Assembly (NCBI GenBank): GCA_036924085.1
Contig: JAVGWX010000002.1
Coordinates: forward strand, 84,810,704 to 84,874,703
DNA: 64,000 nt
DNA from: Ariolimax columbianus
Lineage: Eukaryota; Mollusca; Gastropoda; Stylommatophora; Arionidae
Direction of reading: 5' to 3'
The notes under the pieces: generated by a model
The model's input: only the letters and a program-made list of their open reading frames with translations
What the model was told of the DNA's origin: nothing
Databases searched by the model: none
Position numbers and translations under genes: made by a program
Shown: in pieces, positions 36,569-49,602 of the stretch
How positions within the stretch are numbered: position 1 is the first letter of the stretch
How the letters are laid out: every line of letters starts with the position of its first letter

Positions 36569-38285
36569 CTTTTAACTTATCCACATAATTAGTACGTTAA
36601 AATTGCAATTCATTTCAAAGTGCTGAAAATTGTTCAAACTTATAATATGCAATTTTTTTTCAAATCGCCTTCAATTTTGATTTTAGAAACATTGCTTTTT
36701 CTTGTAAGTAAAACTACTTGAAAGTGAGCGGAAATGCTTTTAACTTATCCACATAATTAGTGCGTTACAATTGCAATATATTTCAAAGTGCTGAACATTG
36801 TCTTAGTTTATGATCGGCAATTTTTGTTCAAATCGCCTTCTACTCAATTTTGATTTTAGAAACATTGGTTTTTCTTGTCAGTAAAATTACTTGAAAGTCA
36901 CTGGAAATGCTTTTACCTTATCCACATAATTAGTGCGTTACAATTGCAATACATTTCAAAGTGCTGAAAATCGTCTGAACTTATGATATGCTATTTTTTT
37001 ACAAATCGCTTTCTACTCAATTTTAATTTTAGAAACATTGGTTTTTCTTGTCAGTAAAATCACTTGAAAGTCAGTGGAAATGCTTTTAACTTATCCACAT
37101 AATTAGTACGTTAAAATTGCAATACATTTCAAAGTGCTGAAAATTGTTAAAACTTATAATATGCAATTTTTTTTCACATCGCCTTCAATTTTGATTTTAG
37201 AAACATCGGTTTATCTTGTAAGTAAAACTACTTGAAAGTGAGCGGAAATGCTTTTAACTTATCCACATAATTAGTGCGTTACAATTGCAATACATTTCAA
37301 AGTGCTGAAAATTGTCTGAACTTATGATATGCTATTTTTTTACAAATCGCTTTCTACTCAATTTTTTATTTTAGAAACATTGGTTTTTCTTGTTAGTAAA
37401 ATTACTTGAAAGTCAGTGGAAATGCTTTTAACTTATCCACATAATTAGTGCGTTACAATTGCAATACATTTCAAAGTTCTGAAAATTGAATAAAATTATG
37501 ATCTGCTATTTTTTTTCAAATCGCTTTCTACTCAATTTTGATTTTAGAAACATTGGATTTTCTGGTCAGTAAAATTACTTGAAAGTCAGTGGAAATGCTT
37601 TTAACTTATCCACATAATTAGTGCGTTACAATTGCAATACATTTCAAAGTGCTGAAAATTGTCTGAACTTATGATATGCTATTTTTTTACAAATAGCTTT
37701 CTACTCAATTTTGATTTTAGAAACATTGGTTTTTCTTGTCAGTAAAATTACTTGAAAGTCAGTGGAAATGCTTTTAACTTGTCCACATAATTAGTACGTT
37801 AAAATTGCAATACATTTCAAAGTGCTGAAAATTGTTAAAACTTATAATATGCAATTTTTTTTCAAATCGCCTTCAATTTTGATTTTAGAAACATTGGTTT
37901 TTCTTGTAAGTAAAACTACTTGAAAGTGAGCGGAAATGCTTTTAACTTATCCACATAATTAGTGCGTTACAATTGCAATACATTTCAAAGTGCTGAAAAT
38001 TGTCTGAACTTATGATATGCTATTTTTTTACAAATCGCTTTCTACTCAATTTTTTATTTTAGAAACATTAGTTTTTATTGTTAGTAAACTTACTTGAAAG
38101 TCAGTGGAAATGCTTTTAACTTATCCACATAATTAGTGCGTTACAATTGCAATACATTTCAAAGTGCTGAAAATTGTCTGAACTTATGATATGCTATTTT
38201 TTTACAAATCGCTTTCTACTCAATTTTGATTTTAGAAACATTGGTTTTTCTTGTCAGTAAAATTACTTGAAAGTCAGTGGAAATG
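36569..38285 (+). repeat. 10-mer HOR of the G-H domain (1,717 bp)
   Basis: Order Ai-G-H-Ac-B1-Ca-Ea-Ag-Bt-E; starts 36569, 36737, 36910, 37083, 37251, 37425, 37598, 37771, 37939 and 38113. It recurs at 39315-41029. Private variants include GCAATATATTTC near 36776, a G in the T tract near 36826, and CAATTTTAATTTTAG in H near 37021. Confidence 0.88.
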
Positions 38286-39314
38286 CTTTTAACTTATCCA
38301 CATAATTAGTACGTTAAAATTGCAATTCATTTCAAAGTGCTGAAAATTGTTCAAACTTATAATATGCAATTTTTTTTCAAATCGCCTTCAATTTTGATTT
38401 TAGAAACATTGCTTTTTCTTGTTAGTAAAACTACTTGAAAGTGAGCGGAAATGCTTTTAACTTATCCACATAATTAGTGCGTTACAATTGCAATACATTT
38501 CAAAGTGCTGAACATTGTCTTAGTTTATGATCGGCAATTTTTTTTCAAATCGCCTTCTACTCAATTTTGATTTTAGAAACATTGGTTTTTCTTGTCAGTA
38601 AAATTACTTGAAAGTCACTGGAAATGCTTTTACCTTATCCACATAATTAGTGCGTTACAATTGCAATACATTTCAAAGTGCTGAAAATCGTCTGAACTTA
38701 TGATATGCTATTTTTTTGCAAATCGCTTTCTACTCAATTTAGATTTTAGAAACATTGGTTTTTCTTGTCAGTAAAATCACTTGAAAGTCAGTGGAAATGC
38801 TTTTAACTTATCCACATAATTAGTACGTTAAAATTGCAATACATTTCAAAGTGCTGAAAATTGTTAAAACTTATAATATGCAATTTTTTTTCACATCGCA
38901 TTCAATTTTAATTTTAGAAACATCGGTTTATCTTGTAAGTAAAACTACTTGAAAGTGAGCGGAAATGCTTTTAACTTATCCACATAATTAGTGCGTTACA
39001 ATTGCAATACATTTCAAAGTGCTGAAAATTGTCTGAACTTATGATATGCTATTTTTTTACAAATCGCTTTCTACTCAATTTTTTATTTTAGAAACATTGG
39101 TTTTTCTTGTTAGTAAAATTACTTGAAAGTCAGTGGAAATGCTTTTAACTTATCCACATAATTAGTGCGTTACAATTGCAATACATTTCAAAGTGCTGAA
39201 AATTGTCTGAACTTATGATATGCTATTTTTTTACAAATCGCTTTCTACTCAATTTTGATTTTAGAAACATTGGTTTTTCTTGTCAGTAAAATTACTTGAA
39301 AGTCAGTGGAAATG
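38286..39314 (+). repeat. 6-mer HOR of the G-H domain (1,029 bp)
   Basis: Order Ai-G-H-Ac-B1-E, starts 38286, 38454, 38627, 38800, 38968 and 39142. It is the 10-mer with Ca-Ea-Ag-Bt removed. H has GCAAATCGC and CAATTTAGATTTT, and Ac has TCGCATTCAATTTTAATTTTAG; both recur exactly 1,029 bp later. Ai has GTTAGTAAAACTAC rather than GTAAGTAAAACTAC, as does the next copy. Confidence 0.89.
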
Positions 39315-41029
39315 CTTTTAACTTATCCACATAATTAGTACGTTAAAATTGCAATTCATTTCAAAGTGCTGAAAATTGTTCAAACTTATAATATGCAATT
39401 TTTTTTCAAATCGCCTTCAATTTTGATTTTAGAAACATTGCTTTTTCTTGTTAGTAAAACTACTTGAAAGTGAGCGGAAATGCTTTTAACTTATCCACAT
39501 AATTAGTGCGTTACAATTGCAATACATTTCAAAGTGCTGAACATTGTCTTAGTTTATGATCGGCAATTTTTTTTCAAATCGCCTTCTACTCAATTTTGAT
39601 TTTAGAAACATTGGTTTTTCTTGTCAGTAAAATTACTTGAAAGTCACTGGAAATGCTTTTACCTTATCCACATAATTAGTGCGTTACAATTGCAATACAT
39701 TTCAAAGTGCTGAAAATCGTCTGAACTTATGATATGCTATTTTTTTGCAAATCGCTTTCTACTCAATTTAGATTTTAGAAACATTGGTTTTTCTTGTCAG
39801 TAAAATCACTTGAAAGTCAGTGGAAATGCTTTTAACTTATCCACATAATTAGTACGTTAAAATTGCAATACATTTCAAAGTGCTGAAAATTGTTAAAACT
39901 TATAATATGCAATTTTTTTTCACATCGCATTCAATTTTAATTTTAGAAACATCGGTTTATCTTGTAAGTAAAACTACTTGAAAGTGAGCGGAAATGCTTT
40001 TAACTTATCCACATAATTAGTGCGTTACAATTGCAATACATTTCAAAGTGCTGAAAATTGTCTGAACTTATGATATGCTATTTTTTTACAAATCGCTTTC
40101 TACTCAATTTTTTATTTTAGAAACATTGGTTTTTCTTGTTAGTAAAATTACTTGAAAGTCAGTGGAAATGCTTTTAACTTATCCACATAATTAGTGCGTT
40201 ACAATTGCAATACATTTCAAAGTTCTGAAAATTGAATAAAATTATGATCTGCTATTTTTTTTCAAATCGCTTTCTACTCAATTTTGATTTTAGAAACATT
40301 GGATTTTCTGGTCAGTAAAATTACTTGAAAGTCAGTGGAAATGCTTTTAACTTATCCACATAATTAGTGCGTTACAATTGCAATACATTTCAAAGTGCTG
40401 AAAATTGTCTGAACTTATGATATGCTATTTTTTTACAAATAGCTTTCTACTCAATTTTGATTTTAGAAACATTGGTTTTTCTTGTCAGTAAAATTACTTG
40501 AAAGTCAGTGGAAATGCTTTTAACTTGTCCACATAATTAGTACGTTAAAATTGCAATACATTTCAAAGTGCTGAAAATTGTTAAAACTTATAATATGCAA
40601 TTTTTTTTCAAATCGCCTTCAATTTTGATTTTAGAAACATTGGTTTTTCTTGTAAGTAAAACTACTTGAAAGTGAGCGGAAATGCTTTTAACTTATCCAC
40701 ATAATTAGTGCGTTACAATTGCAATACATTTCAAAGTGCTGAAAATTGTCTGAACTTATGATATGCTATTTTTTTACAAATCGCTTTCTACTCAATTTTT
40801 TATTTTAGAAACATTAGTTTTTCTTGTTAGTAAACTTACTTGAAAGTCAGTGGAAATGCTTTTAACATCCACATAATTAGTGCGTTACAATTGCAATACA
40901 TTTCAAAGTGCTGAAAATTGTCTGAACTTATGATATGCTATTTTTTTACAAATCGCTTTCTACTCAATTTTGATTTTAGAAACATTGGTTTTTCTTGTCA
41001 GTAAAATTACTTGAAAGTCAGTGGAAATG
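39315..41029 (+). repeat. 10-mer HOR of the G-H domain, second copy (1,715 bp)
   Basis: Starts 39315, 39483, 39656, 39829, 39997, 40171, 40344, 40517, 40685 and 40859. The first five members repeat the 6-mer's (offset 1,029 bp, with the same rare variants), while the whole repeats the 36569 unit in order. It is 2 bp shorter because E at 40859 reads CTTTTAACATCCAC, missing TT and destroying the TTATCCACA nonamer. Confidence 0.88.
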
Positions 41030-42226
41030 CTTTTAACTTATCCACATAATTAGTACGTTAAAATTGCAATTCATTTCAAAGTGCTGAAAATTGTTCAAAC
41101 TTATAATATGCAATTTTTTTTCAAATCGCCTTCAATTTTGATTTTAGAAACATTGCTTTTTCTTGTAAGTAAAACTACTTGAAAGTGAGCGGAAATGCTT
41201 TTAACTTATCCACATAATTAGTGCGTTACAATTGCAATACATTTCAAAGTGCTGAACATTGTCTTAGTTTATGATCGGCAATTTTTTTTCAAATCGCCTT
41301 CTACTCAATTTTGATTTTAGAAACATTGGTTTTTCTTGTCAGTAAAATCACTTGAAAGTCAGTGGAAATGCTTTTAACTTATCCACATAATTAGTACGTT
41401 AAAATTGCAATACATTTCAAAGTGCTGAAAATTGTTAAAACTTATAATATGCAATTTTTTTTCACATCGCCTTCAATTTTAATTTTAGAAACATCGGTTT
41501 ATCTTGTAAGTAAAACTACTTGAAAGTGAGCGGAAATGCTTTTAACTTATCCACATAATTAGTGCGTTACAATTGCAATACATTTCAAAGTGCTGAAAAT
41601 TGTCTGAACTTATGATATGCTATTTTTTTACAAATCGCTTTCTACTCAATTTTTTATTTTAGAAACATTGGTTTTTCTTGTTAGTAAAATTACTTGAAAG
41701 TCAGTGGAAATGCTTTTAACTTATCCACATAATTAGTGCGTTACAATTGCAATACATTTCAAAGTTCTGAAAATTGAATAAAATTATGATCTGCTATTTT
41801 TTTTCAAATCGCTTTCTACTCAATTTTGATTTTAGAAACATTGGATTTTCTGGTCAGTAAAATTACTTGAAAGTCAGTGGAAATGCTTTTAACTTATCCA
41901 CATAAATAGTACGTTAAAATTGCAATTCATTTCAAAGTGCTGAAAATTGTTAAAACTTATAATATGCAATTTTTTTTCAAATCGCCTTCAATTTTGATTT
42001 TAGAAACATTGCTTTTTCTTGTAAGTAAAACTACTTGAAAGTGAGTGGAAATGCTTTTAACTTATCCACATAATTAGTGCGTTACAATTGCAATACATTT
42101 CTAAGTGCTGAAAATTGTTTAAACTTATAATATGCAATTTTTTTTCAAATCGCTTTCTACTCAATTTTGATTTTAGAAACATTGGATTTTCTGGTCAGTA
42201 AAATTACTTGAAAGTCAGTGGAAATG
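41030..42226 (+). repeat. Transition segment with G/H hybrid (7 monomers)
   Basis: Starts: 41030 Ai, 41198 G/H hybrid (G body, then AAAATCACTTG and GTCAGTGG of H, followed by Ac), 41371 Ac with CAATTTTAATTTTAG, 41539 B1, 41713 Ca, 41886 Ai-like with CATAAATAG and GTGAGTGG, 42054 long monomer with CATTTCTAAG and GTTTAAAC. The G/H hybrid removes one 173-bp period; the same hybrid form is the only G type in the right-hand domain (55961, 56989, 58197, 59222). Confidence 0.84.
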
Positions 42227-45200
42227 CTTTTACCTTTTCCACATAATTAGTGCGTTACAATTGCAATACATTTCAAAGTGCTGAAAATTGTCTGAACTTA
42301 TGATATGCTATTTTTTTACAAATCGCTTTCTACTCAATTTTGATTTTAGAAACATTGGTTTTTCTTGTCTGTAAAATTACTTGAAAGTCAGTGAAAATGC
42401 TTTTAACTTATCCACATAATTAGTGCATTAAAATTGCAATACATTTCAAAGTGCTGAAAATTGTTCAAACTTATAATATGCAATTTTTTTTCAAATCGCT
42501 TTCTACTCAATTTTGATTTTAGAAACATTGGTTTTTCTGGTCAGTAAAATTACTTGAAAATCAATGGAAATGCTTTTAACTTATCCACATAATTAGTGCG
42601 TTAAAATTCAATACATTTCAAACTGCTGAAAATTGTTCAAAGTTATAATATGCAATTTTTTTTCAAATCGCCTTCAATTTTGATTTAAGAAACATTGGTT
42701 TTTCTTGTAAGTAAAACTACTTGAAAGTGAGCGGAAATGCTTTTAACTTATCCACATAATTTGTGCGTTACAATCGCAATACATTTCAAAGTGCTGAACA
42801 TTGTCTTAGTTTATGATTGGCAATTTTTTTTCAAATCGCTTTCTACTCAATTTTGATTTTAGAAACATTGGTTTTTCTTGTCAGTAAAATTACTTGAAAG
42901 CGAGTGGAAATGCTTTTAACTTATCCACATAATTAGTGCGTTAAAATTGCAATACATTTCAAAGTGCTGAAAATTGTTTAAACTTATAATATGCAATTTT
43001 TTTTCAAATCGCCTTCAATTTTGATTTTAGAAACATTGGTTTTTCTTGTCAGTAAAATTACTTGAAAGTGAGCGGAAATGCTTTTAACTTATCCACATAA
43101 TTAGTGCGTTACAATTGCAATACATTTCAAAGTGCTGAACATTGCCTTAGTTTATGATCGGCAATTTTTTTTCAAATCGGCTTCTACTCAATTTTGATTT
43201 TAGAAACATTGGTTTTTCTTGTTAGTAAAAATAGTTGAAAGTCAGTGGAAATGCTTTTTACTTATCCACATAATTAGTGCGTTACAATTGCAATACATTT
43301 CAAAGTTCTAAAAATTGAATAAACTTATGATATGCTATTTTTTTACAAATCGCTTTCTACTCAATTTTGATTTTAGAAACATTGGTTTTTCTTGTCAGTA
43401 AAATTACTTGAAAGTCAGTGGAAATGCTTTTACCTTATCCACATAATTAGTGCGTAACAATTGCAATACATTTCAAAGTGCTGAAAATTGTCTGAACTTA
43501 TGATATGCTATTTTTTTACAAATCGCTTTCTACTCAATTTTGATTTTAGAAACATTGGTTTTTCTTGTCAGTAAAATTACTTGAAAGTCAGTGGAAATGC
43601 TTTTAACTTATCCACATAATTAGTGCGTTACAATTGCAATACATTTCAAAGTGCTGAAAATTGTTCAAACTTATAATATGCAATTTTTTTTAAATTGCCT
43701 TTAATTTTGATTTTAGAAACATTGGTTTTTCTTGTCAGTAAAATTACATGTAAGTCAGTGGAAATGCTTTTAACTTATCCACATAATTAGTGCGTTACAA
43801 TTGCAATACATTTCAAAGTGCTGAAAATTGTCTGAACTTATGATATGCTATTTTTTTACAAATCGCTTTCTACTCAATTTTTTATTTTAGAAACATTGGT
43901 TTTTCTTGTTAGTAAAATTACTTGAAAGTCAGTGGAAATGCTTTTAACTTATCCACATAATTAGTGCGTTACAATTGCAATACATTTCAAAGTTCTGAAA
44001 ATTGAATAAAATTATGATCTGCTATTTTTTTTCAAATCGCTTTCTACTCAATTTTGATTTTAGAAACATTGGATTTTCTGGTCAGTAAAATTACTTGAAA
44101 GTCAGTGGAAATGCTTTTAACTTATCCACATAATTAGTGCGTTACAATTGCAATACATTTCAAAGTGCTGAAAATTGTCTGAACTTATGATATGCTATTT
44201 TTTTACAAATAGCTTTCTACTCAATTTTGATTTTAGAAACATTGGTTTTTCTTGTCAGTAAAATTACTTGAAAGTCAGTGGAAATGCTTTTAACTTGTCC
44301 ACATAATTAGTACGTTAAAATTGCAATACATTTCAAAGTGCTGAAAATTGTTAAAACTTATAATATGCAATTTTTTTTCAAATCGCCTTCAATTTTGATT
44401 TTAGAAACATTGGTTTTTCTTGTAAGTAAAACTACTTGAAAGTGAGCGGAAATGCTTTTAACTTATCCACATAATTAGTGCGTTACAATTGCAATACATT
44501 TCAAAGTGCTGAAAATTGTCTGAACTTATGATATGCTATTTTTTTACAAATCGCTTTCTACTCAATTTTTTATTTTAGAAACATTAGTTTTTCTTGTTAG
44601 TAAACTTACTTGAAAGTCAGTGGAAATGCTTTTAACTTATCCACATAATTAGTGCGTTACAATTGCAATACATTTCAAAGTGCTGAAAATTGTCTGAACT
44701 TATGATATGCTATTTTTTTACAAATAGCTTTCTACTCAATTTTGATTTTAGAAACATTGGTTTTTCTTGTCAGTAAAATTACTTGAAAGTCAGTGGAAAT
44801 GCTTTTAACTTATCCACATAATTAGTACGTTACAATTGCAATACATTTCAAAGTGCTGAAAATTGTACAAACTTATAATATGCAATTTTTTTAAAATCGC
44901 CTTTAATTTTGATTTTAGAAACATTGGTTTTTCTTGTCAGTAAAATTACTTAAAAGTCAGTGGAAATGCTTTTAACTTATCCACATAATTAGTGCGTTAA
45001 AATTACAATACATTTCTAAGTGCTGAAAATTGTTTAAACTTATAATATGCAATTTTTTTTCAAATCGCTTTCTACTCAATTTTGATTTTAGAAACATTGG
45101 ATTTTCTGGTCAGTAAAATTACTTGAAAGTCAATGGAAATGCTTTTAACTTATCCACATAATTAGTACGTTAAAAATGCAATACATTTCAAAGTGCTGAA

Positions 45201-45483
45201 AATTGTTCAAACTTATAATATGCAATTTTTTTTCAAATCGCCTTCAATTTTGATTTTAGAAACATTGGTTTTTCTTGTAAGTAAAACTACTTGAAAGTGA
45301 GCGGAAATGCTTTTAACTTATCCACATAATTAGTGCGTTACCATTGCAATACATTTCAAAGTGCTGAACATTGTCTTAGTTTATGATCGGCAATTTTTTT
45401 TCAAATCGCCTACTACTGAAATTTTGATTTTAGAAACATTGGTTTTTCTTATCAGTAAAATTACTTGAAAGTCAGTGGAAATG
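42227..45483 (+). repeat. 19-mer divergent HOR copy 1 (3,257 bp)
   Basis: Starts 42227, 42400, 42573, 42740, 42913, 43081, 43254, 43427, 43600, 43767, 43941, 44114, 44287, 44455, 44629, 44802, 44969, 45142 and 45310. The first monomer opens CTTTTACCTTTTCCAC and has TCTGTAAAATT. Many members have private variants: TGCATTAAAATTGC (42400), TTAAAATTCAATAC (42573), ATTTGTGCG with CAATCGC (42740), ACATTGCCTTAG with ATCGGCTTC and AAAAATAGTTG (43081), TGCGTAACAATTGC (43427) and ATTACATGTAAGTC (43600). From 43767 to 44628 the members are the standard B1-Ca-Ea-Ag-Bt series. The last, 45310, is the G-like monomer with TACTACTGAAATTTT also found at 32627. Confidence 0.9.
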
Positions 45484-48400
45484 CTTTTACCTTTTCCACA
45501 TAATTAGTGCGTTACAATTGCAATACATTTCAAAGTGCTGAAAATTGTCTGAACTTATGATATGCTATTTTTTTACAAATCGCTTTCTACTCAATTTTGA
45601 TTTTAGAAACATTGGTTTTTCTTGTCTGTAAAATTACTTGAAAGTCAGTGAAAATGCTTTTAACTTATCCACATAATTAGTGCATTAAAATTGCAATACA
45701 TTTCAAAGTGCTGAAAATTGTTCAAACTTATAATATGCAATTTTTTTTCAAATCGCTTTCTACTCAATTTTGATTTTAGAAACATTGGTTTTTCTGGTCA
45801 GTAAAATTACTTGAAAATCAATGGAAATGCTTTTAACTTATCCACATAATTAGTGCGTTAAAATTCAATACATTTCAAACTGCTGAAAATTGTTCAAAGT
45901 TATAATATGCAATTTTTTTTCAAATCGCCTTCAATTTTGATTTTAGAAACATTGGTTTTTCTTGTAAGTAAAACTACTTGAAAGTGAGCGGAAATGCTTT
46001 TAACTTATCCACATAATTTGTGCGTTACAATCGCAATACATTTCAAAGTGCTGAACATTGTCTTAGTTTATGATTGGCAATTTTTTTTCAAATCGCTTTC
46101 TACTCAATTTTGATTTTAGAAACATTGGTTTTTCTTGTCAGTAAAATTACTTGAAAGCGAGTGGAAATGCTTTTAACTTATCCACATAATTAGTGCGTTA
46201 AAATTGCAATACATTTCAAAGTGCTGAAAATTGTTTAAACTTATAATATGCAATTTTTTTTTCAAATCGCCTTCAATTTTGATTTTAGAAACATTGGTTT
46301 TTCTTGTCAGTAAAATTACTTGAAAGTGAGCGGAAATGCTTTTAACTTATCCACATAATTAGTGCGTTACAATTGCAATACATTTCAAAGTGCTGAACAT
46401 TGCCTTAGTTTATGATCGGCAATTTTTTTTCACTTCGGCTTCTACTCAATTTTGATTTTAGAAACATTGGTTTTTCTTGTTAGTAAAAATAGTTGAAAGT
46501 CAGTGGAAATGCTTTTAACTTATCCACAAAATTAGTGCGTTACAATTGCAATACATTTCAAAGTTCTAAAAATTGAATAAACTTATGATATGCTATTTTT
46601 TTACAAATCGCTTTCTACTCAATTTTGATTTTAGAAACATTGGTTTTTCTTGTCAGTAAAATTACTTGAAAGTCAGTGGAAATGCTTTTACCTTATCCAC
46701 ATAATTAGTGCGTAACAATTGCAATACATTTCAAAGTGCTGAAAATTGTCTGAACTTATGATATGCTATTTTTTTACAAATCGCTTTCTACTCAATTTTG
46801 ATTTTAGAAACATTGGTTTTTCTTGTCAGTAAAATTACTTGAAAGTCAGTGGAAATGCTTTTAACTTATCCACATAATTAGTGCGTTACAATTGCAATAC
46901 ATTTCAAAGTGCTGAAAATTGTTCAAACTTATAATATGCAATTTTTTTTAAATTGCCTTTAATTTTGATTTTAGAAACATTGGTTTTTCTTGTCAGTAAA
47001 ATTACATGTAAGTCAGTGGAAATGCTTTTAACTTATCCACATAATTAGTGCGTTACAATTGCAATACATTTCAAAGTGCTGAAAATTGTCTGAACTTATG
47101 ATATGCTATTTTTTTACAAATCGCTTTCTACTCAATTTTTTATTTTAGAAACATTGGTTTTTCTTGTTAGTAAAATTACTTGAAAGTCAGTGGAAATGCT
47201 TTTAACTTATCCACATAATTAGTGCGTTACAATTGCAATACATTTCAAAGTTCTGAAAATTGAATAAAATTATGATCTGCTATTTTTTTTCAAATCGCTT
47301 TCTACTCAATTTTGATTTTAGAAACATTGGATTTTCTGGTCAGTAAAATTACTTGAAAGTCAGTGGAAATGCTTTTAACTTATCCACATAATTAGTGCGT
47401 TACAATTGCAATACATTTCAAAGTGCTGAAAATTGTCTGAACTTATGATATGCTATTTTTTTACAAATAGCTTTCTACTCAATTTTGATTTTAGAAACAT
47501 TGGTTTTTCTTGTCAGTAAAATTACTTGAAAGTCAGTGGAAATGCTTTTAACTGGTCCACATAATTAGTACGTTAAAATTGCAATACATTTCAAAGTGCT
47601 GAAAATTGTTAAAACTTATAATATGCAATTTTTTTTCAAATCGCCTTCAATTTTGATTTTAGAAACATTGGTTTTTCTTGTAAGTAAAACTACTTGAAAG
47701 TGAGCGGAAATGCTTTTAACTTATCCACATAATTAGTGCGTTACAATTGCAATACATTTCAAAGTGCTGAAAATTGTCTGAACTTATGATATGCTATTTT
47801 TTTACAAATCGCTTTCTACTCAATTTTTTATTTTAGAAACATTAGTTTTTCTTGTTAGTAAACTTACTTGAAAGTCAGTGGAAATGCTTTAACTTATCCA
47901 CATAATTAGTGCGTTACAATTGCAATACATTTCAAAGTGCTGAAAATTGTCTGAACTTATGATATGCTATTTTTTTACAAATCGCTTTCTACTCAATTTT
48001 GATTTTAGAAACATTGGTTTTTCTTGTCAGTAAAATTACTTGAAAGTCAGTGGAAATGCTTTTAACTTATCCACATAATTAGTACGTTAAAATTGCAATT
48101 CATTTCAAAGTGCTGAAAATTGTTCAAACTTATAATATGCAATTTTTTTTCAAATCGCCTTCAATTTTGATTTTAGAAACATTGCTTTTTCTTGTAAGTA
48201 AAACTACTTGAAAGTGAGCGGAAATGCTTTTAACTTATCCACATAATTAGTGCGTTACAATTGCAATACATTTCAAAGTGCTGAACATTGTCTTAGTTTA
48301 TGATCGGCAATTTTTTTTCAAATCGCCTTCTACTCAATTTTGATTTTAGAAACATTGGTTTTTCTTGTCAGTAAAATTACTTGAAAGTCACTGAAAATGC

Positions 48401-49602
48401 TTTTACCTTATCCACATAATTAGTGCGTTACAATTGCAATACATTTCAAAGTGCTGAAAATCGTCTGAACTTATGATATGCTATTTTTTTGCAAATCGCT
48501 TTCTACTCAATTTAGATTTTAGAAACATTGGTTTTTCTTGTCAGTAAAATCACTTGAAAGTCAGTGGAAATGCTTTTAACTTATCCACATAATTAGTACG
48601 TTAAAATTGCAATACATTTCAAAGTGCTGAAAATTGTTAAAACTTATAATATGCAATTTTTTTTCACATCGCCTTCAATTTTAATTTTAGAAACATCGGT
48701 TTATCTTGTAAGTAAAACTACTTGAAAGTGAGCGGAAATGCTTTTAACTTATCCACATAATTAGTGCGTTACAATTGCAATACATTTCAAAGTGCTGAAA
48801 ATTGTCTGAACTTATGATATGCTATTTTTTTACAAATCGCTTTCTACTCAATTTTTTATTTTAGAAACATTGGTTTTTCTTGTTAGTAAAATTACTTGAA
48901 AGTCAGTGGAAATGCTTTTAACTTATCCACATAATTAGTGCGTTACAATTGCAATACATTTCAAAGTTCTGAAAATTGAATAAAATTATGATCTGCTATT
49001 TTTTTTCAAATCGCTTTCTACTCAATTTTGATTTTAGAAACATTGGATTTTCTGGTCAGTAAAATTACTTGAAAGTCAGTGGAAATGCTTTTAACTTATC
49101 CACATAATTAGTGCGTTACAATTGCAATACATTTCAAAGTGCTGAAAATTGTCTGAACTTATGATATGCTATTTTTTTACAAATCGCTTTCTACTCAATT
49201 TTGATTTTAAAAACATTGGTTTTTCTTGTCAGTAAAATTACTTGAAAGTCAGTGGAAATGCTTTTAACTTATCCACATAAATAGTACGTTAAAATTGCAA
49301 TTCATTTCAAAGTGCTGAAAATTGTTAAAACTTATAATATGCAATTTTTTTTCAAATCGCCTTCAATTTTGATTTTAGAAACATTGCTTTTTCTTGTAAG
49401 TAAAACTACTTGAAAGTGAGCGGAAATGCTTTTAACTTATCCACATAATTAGTGCGTTACCATTGCAATACATTTCAAAGTGCTGAACATTGTCTTAGTT
49501 TATGATCGGCAATTTTTTTTCAAATCGCCTACTACTGAAATTTTGATTTTAGAAACATTGGTTTTTCTTATCAGTAAAATTACTTGAAAGTCAGTGGAAA
49601 TG
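45484..49602 (+). repeat. 24-mer divergent HOR copy 2 (4,119 bp)
   Basis: The first 14 monomers (45484-47886) repeat 42227-44628 with all the private variants, one extra T near 46255 and the head TTATCCACAAAATTAG near 46525. Then copy 2 has ten monomers (47887 E, 48059 Ai, 48227 G, 48400 H, 48573 Ac, 48741 B1, 48915 Ca, 49088 E, 49261 Ai-like with CATAAATAG, 49429 G-like with TACTACTGAAATTTT) where copy 1 has five. E at 47887 lost a T in its head (CTTTAAC). The inserted series resembles the G-H domain at 36.6-41 kb, including CAATTTAGATTTT near 48510, so material from that domain was brought in. Confidence 0.87.
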
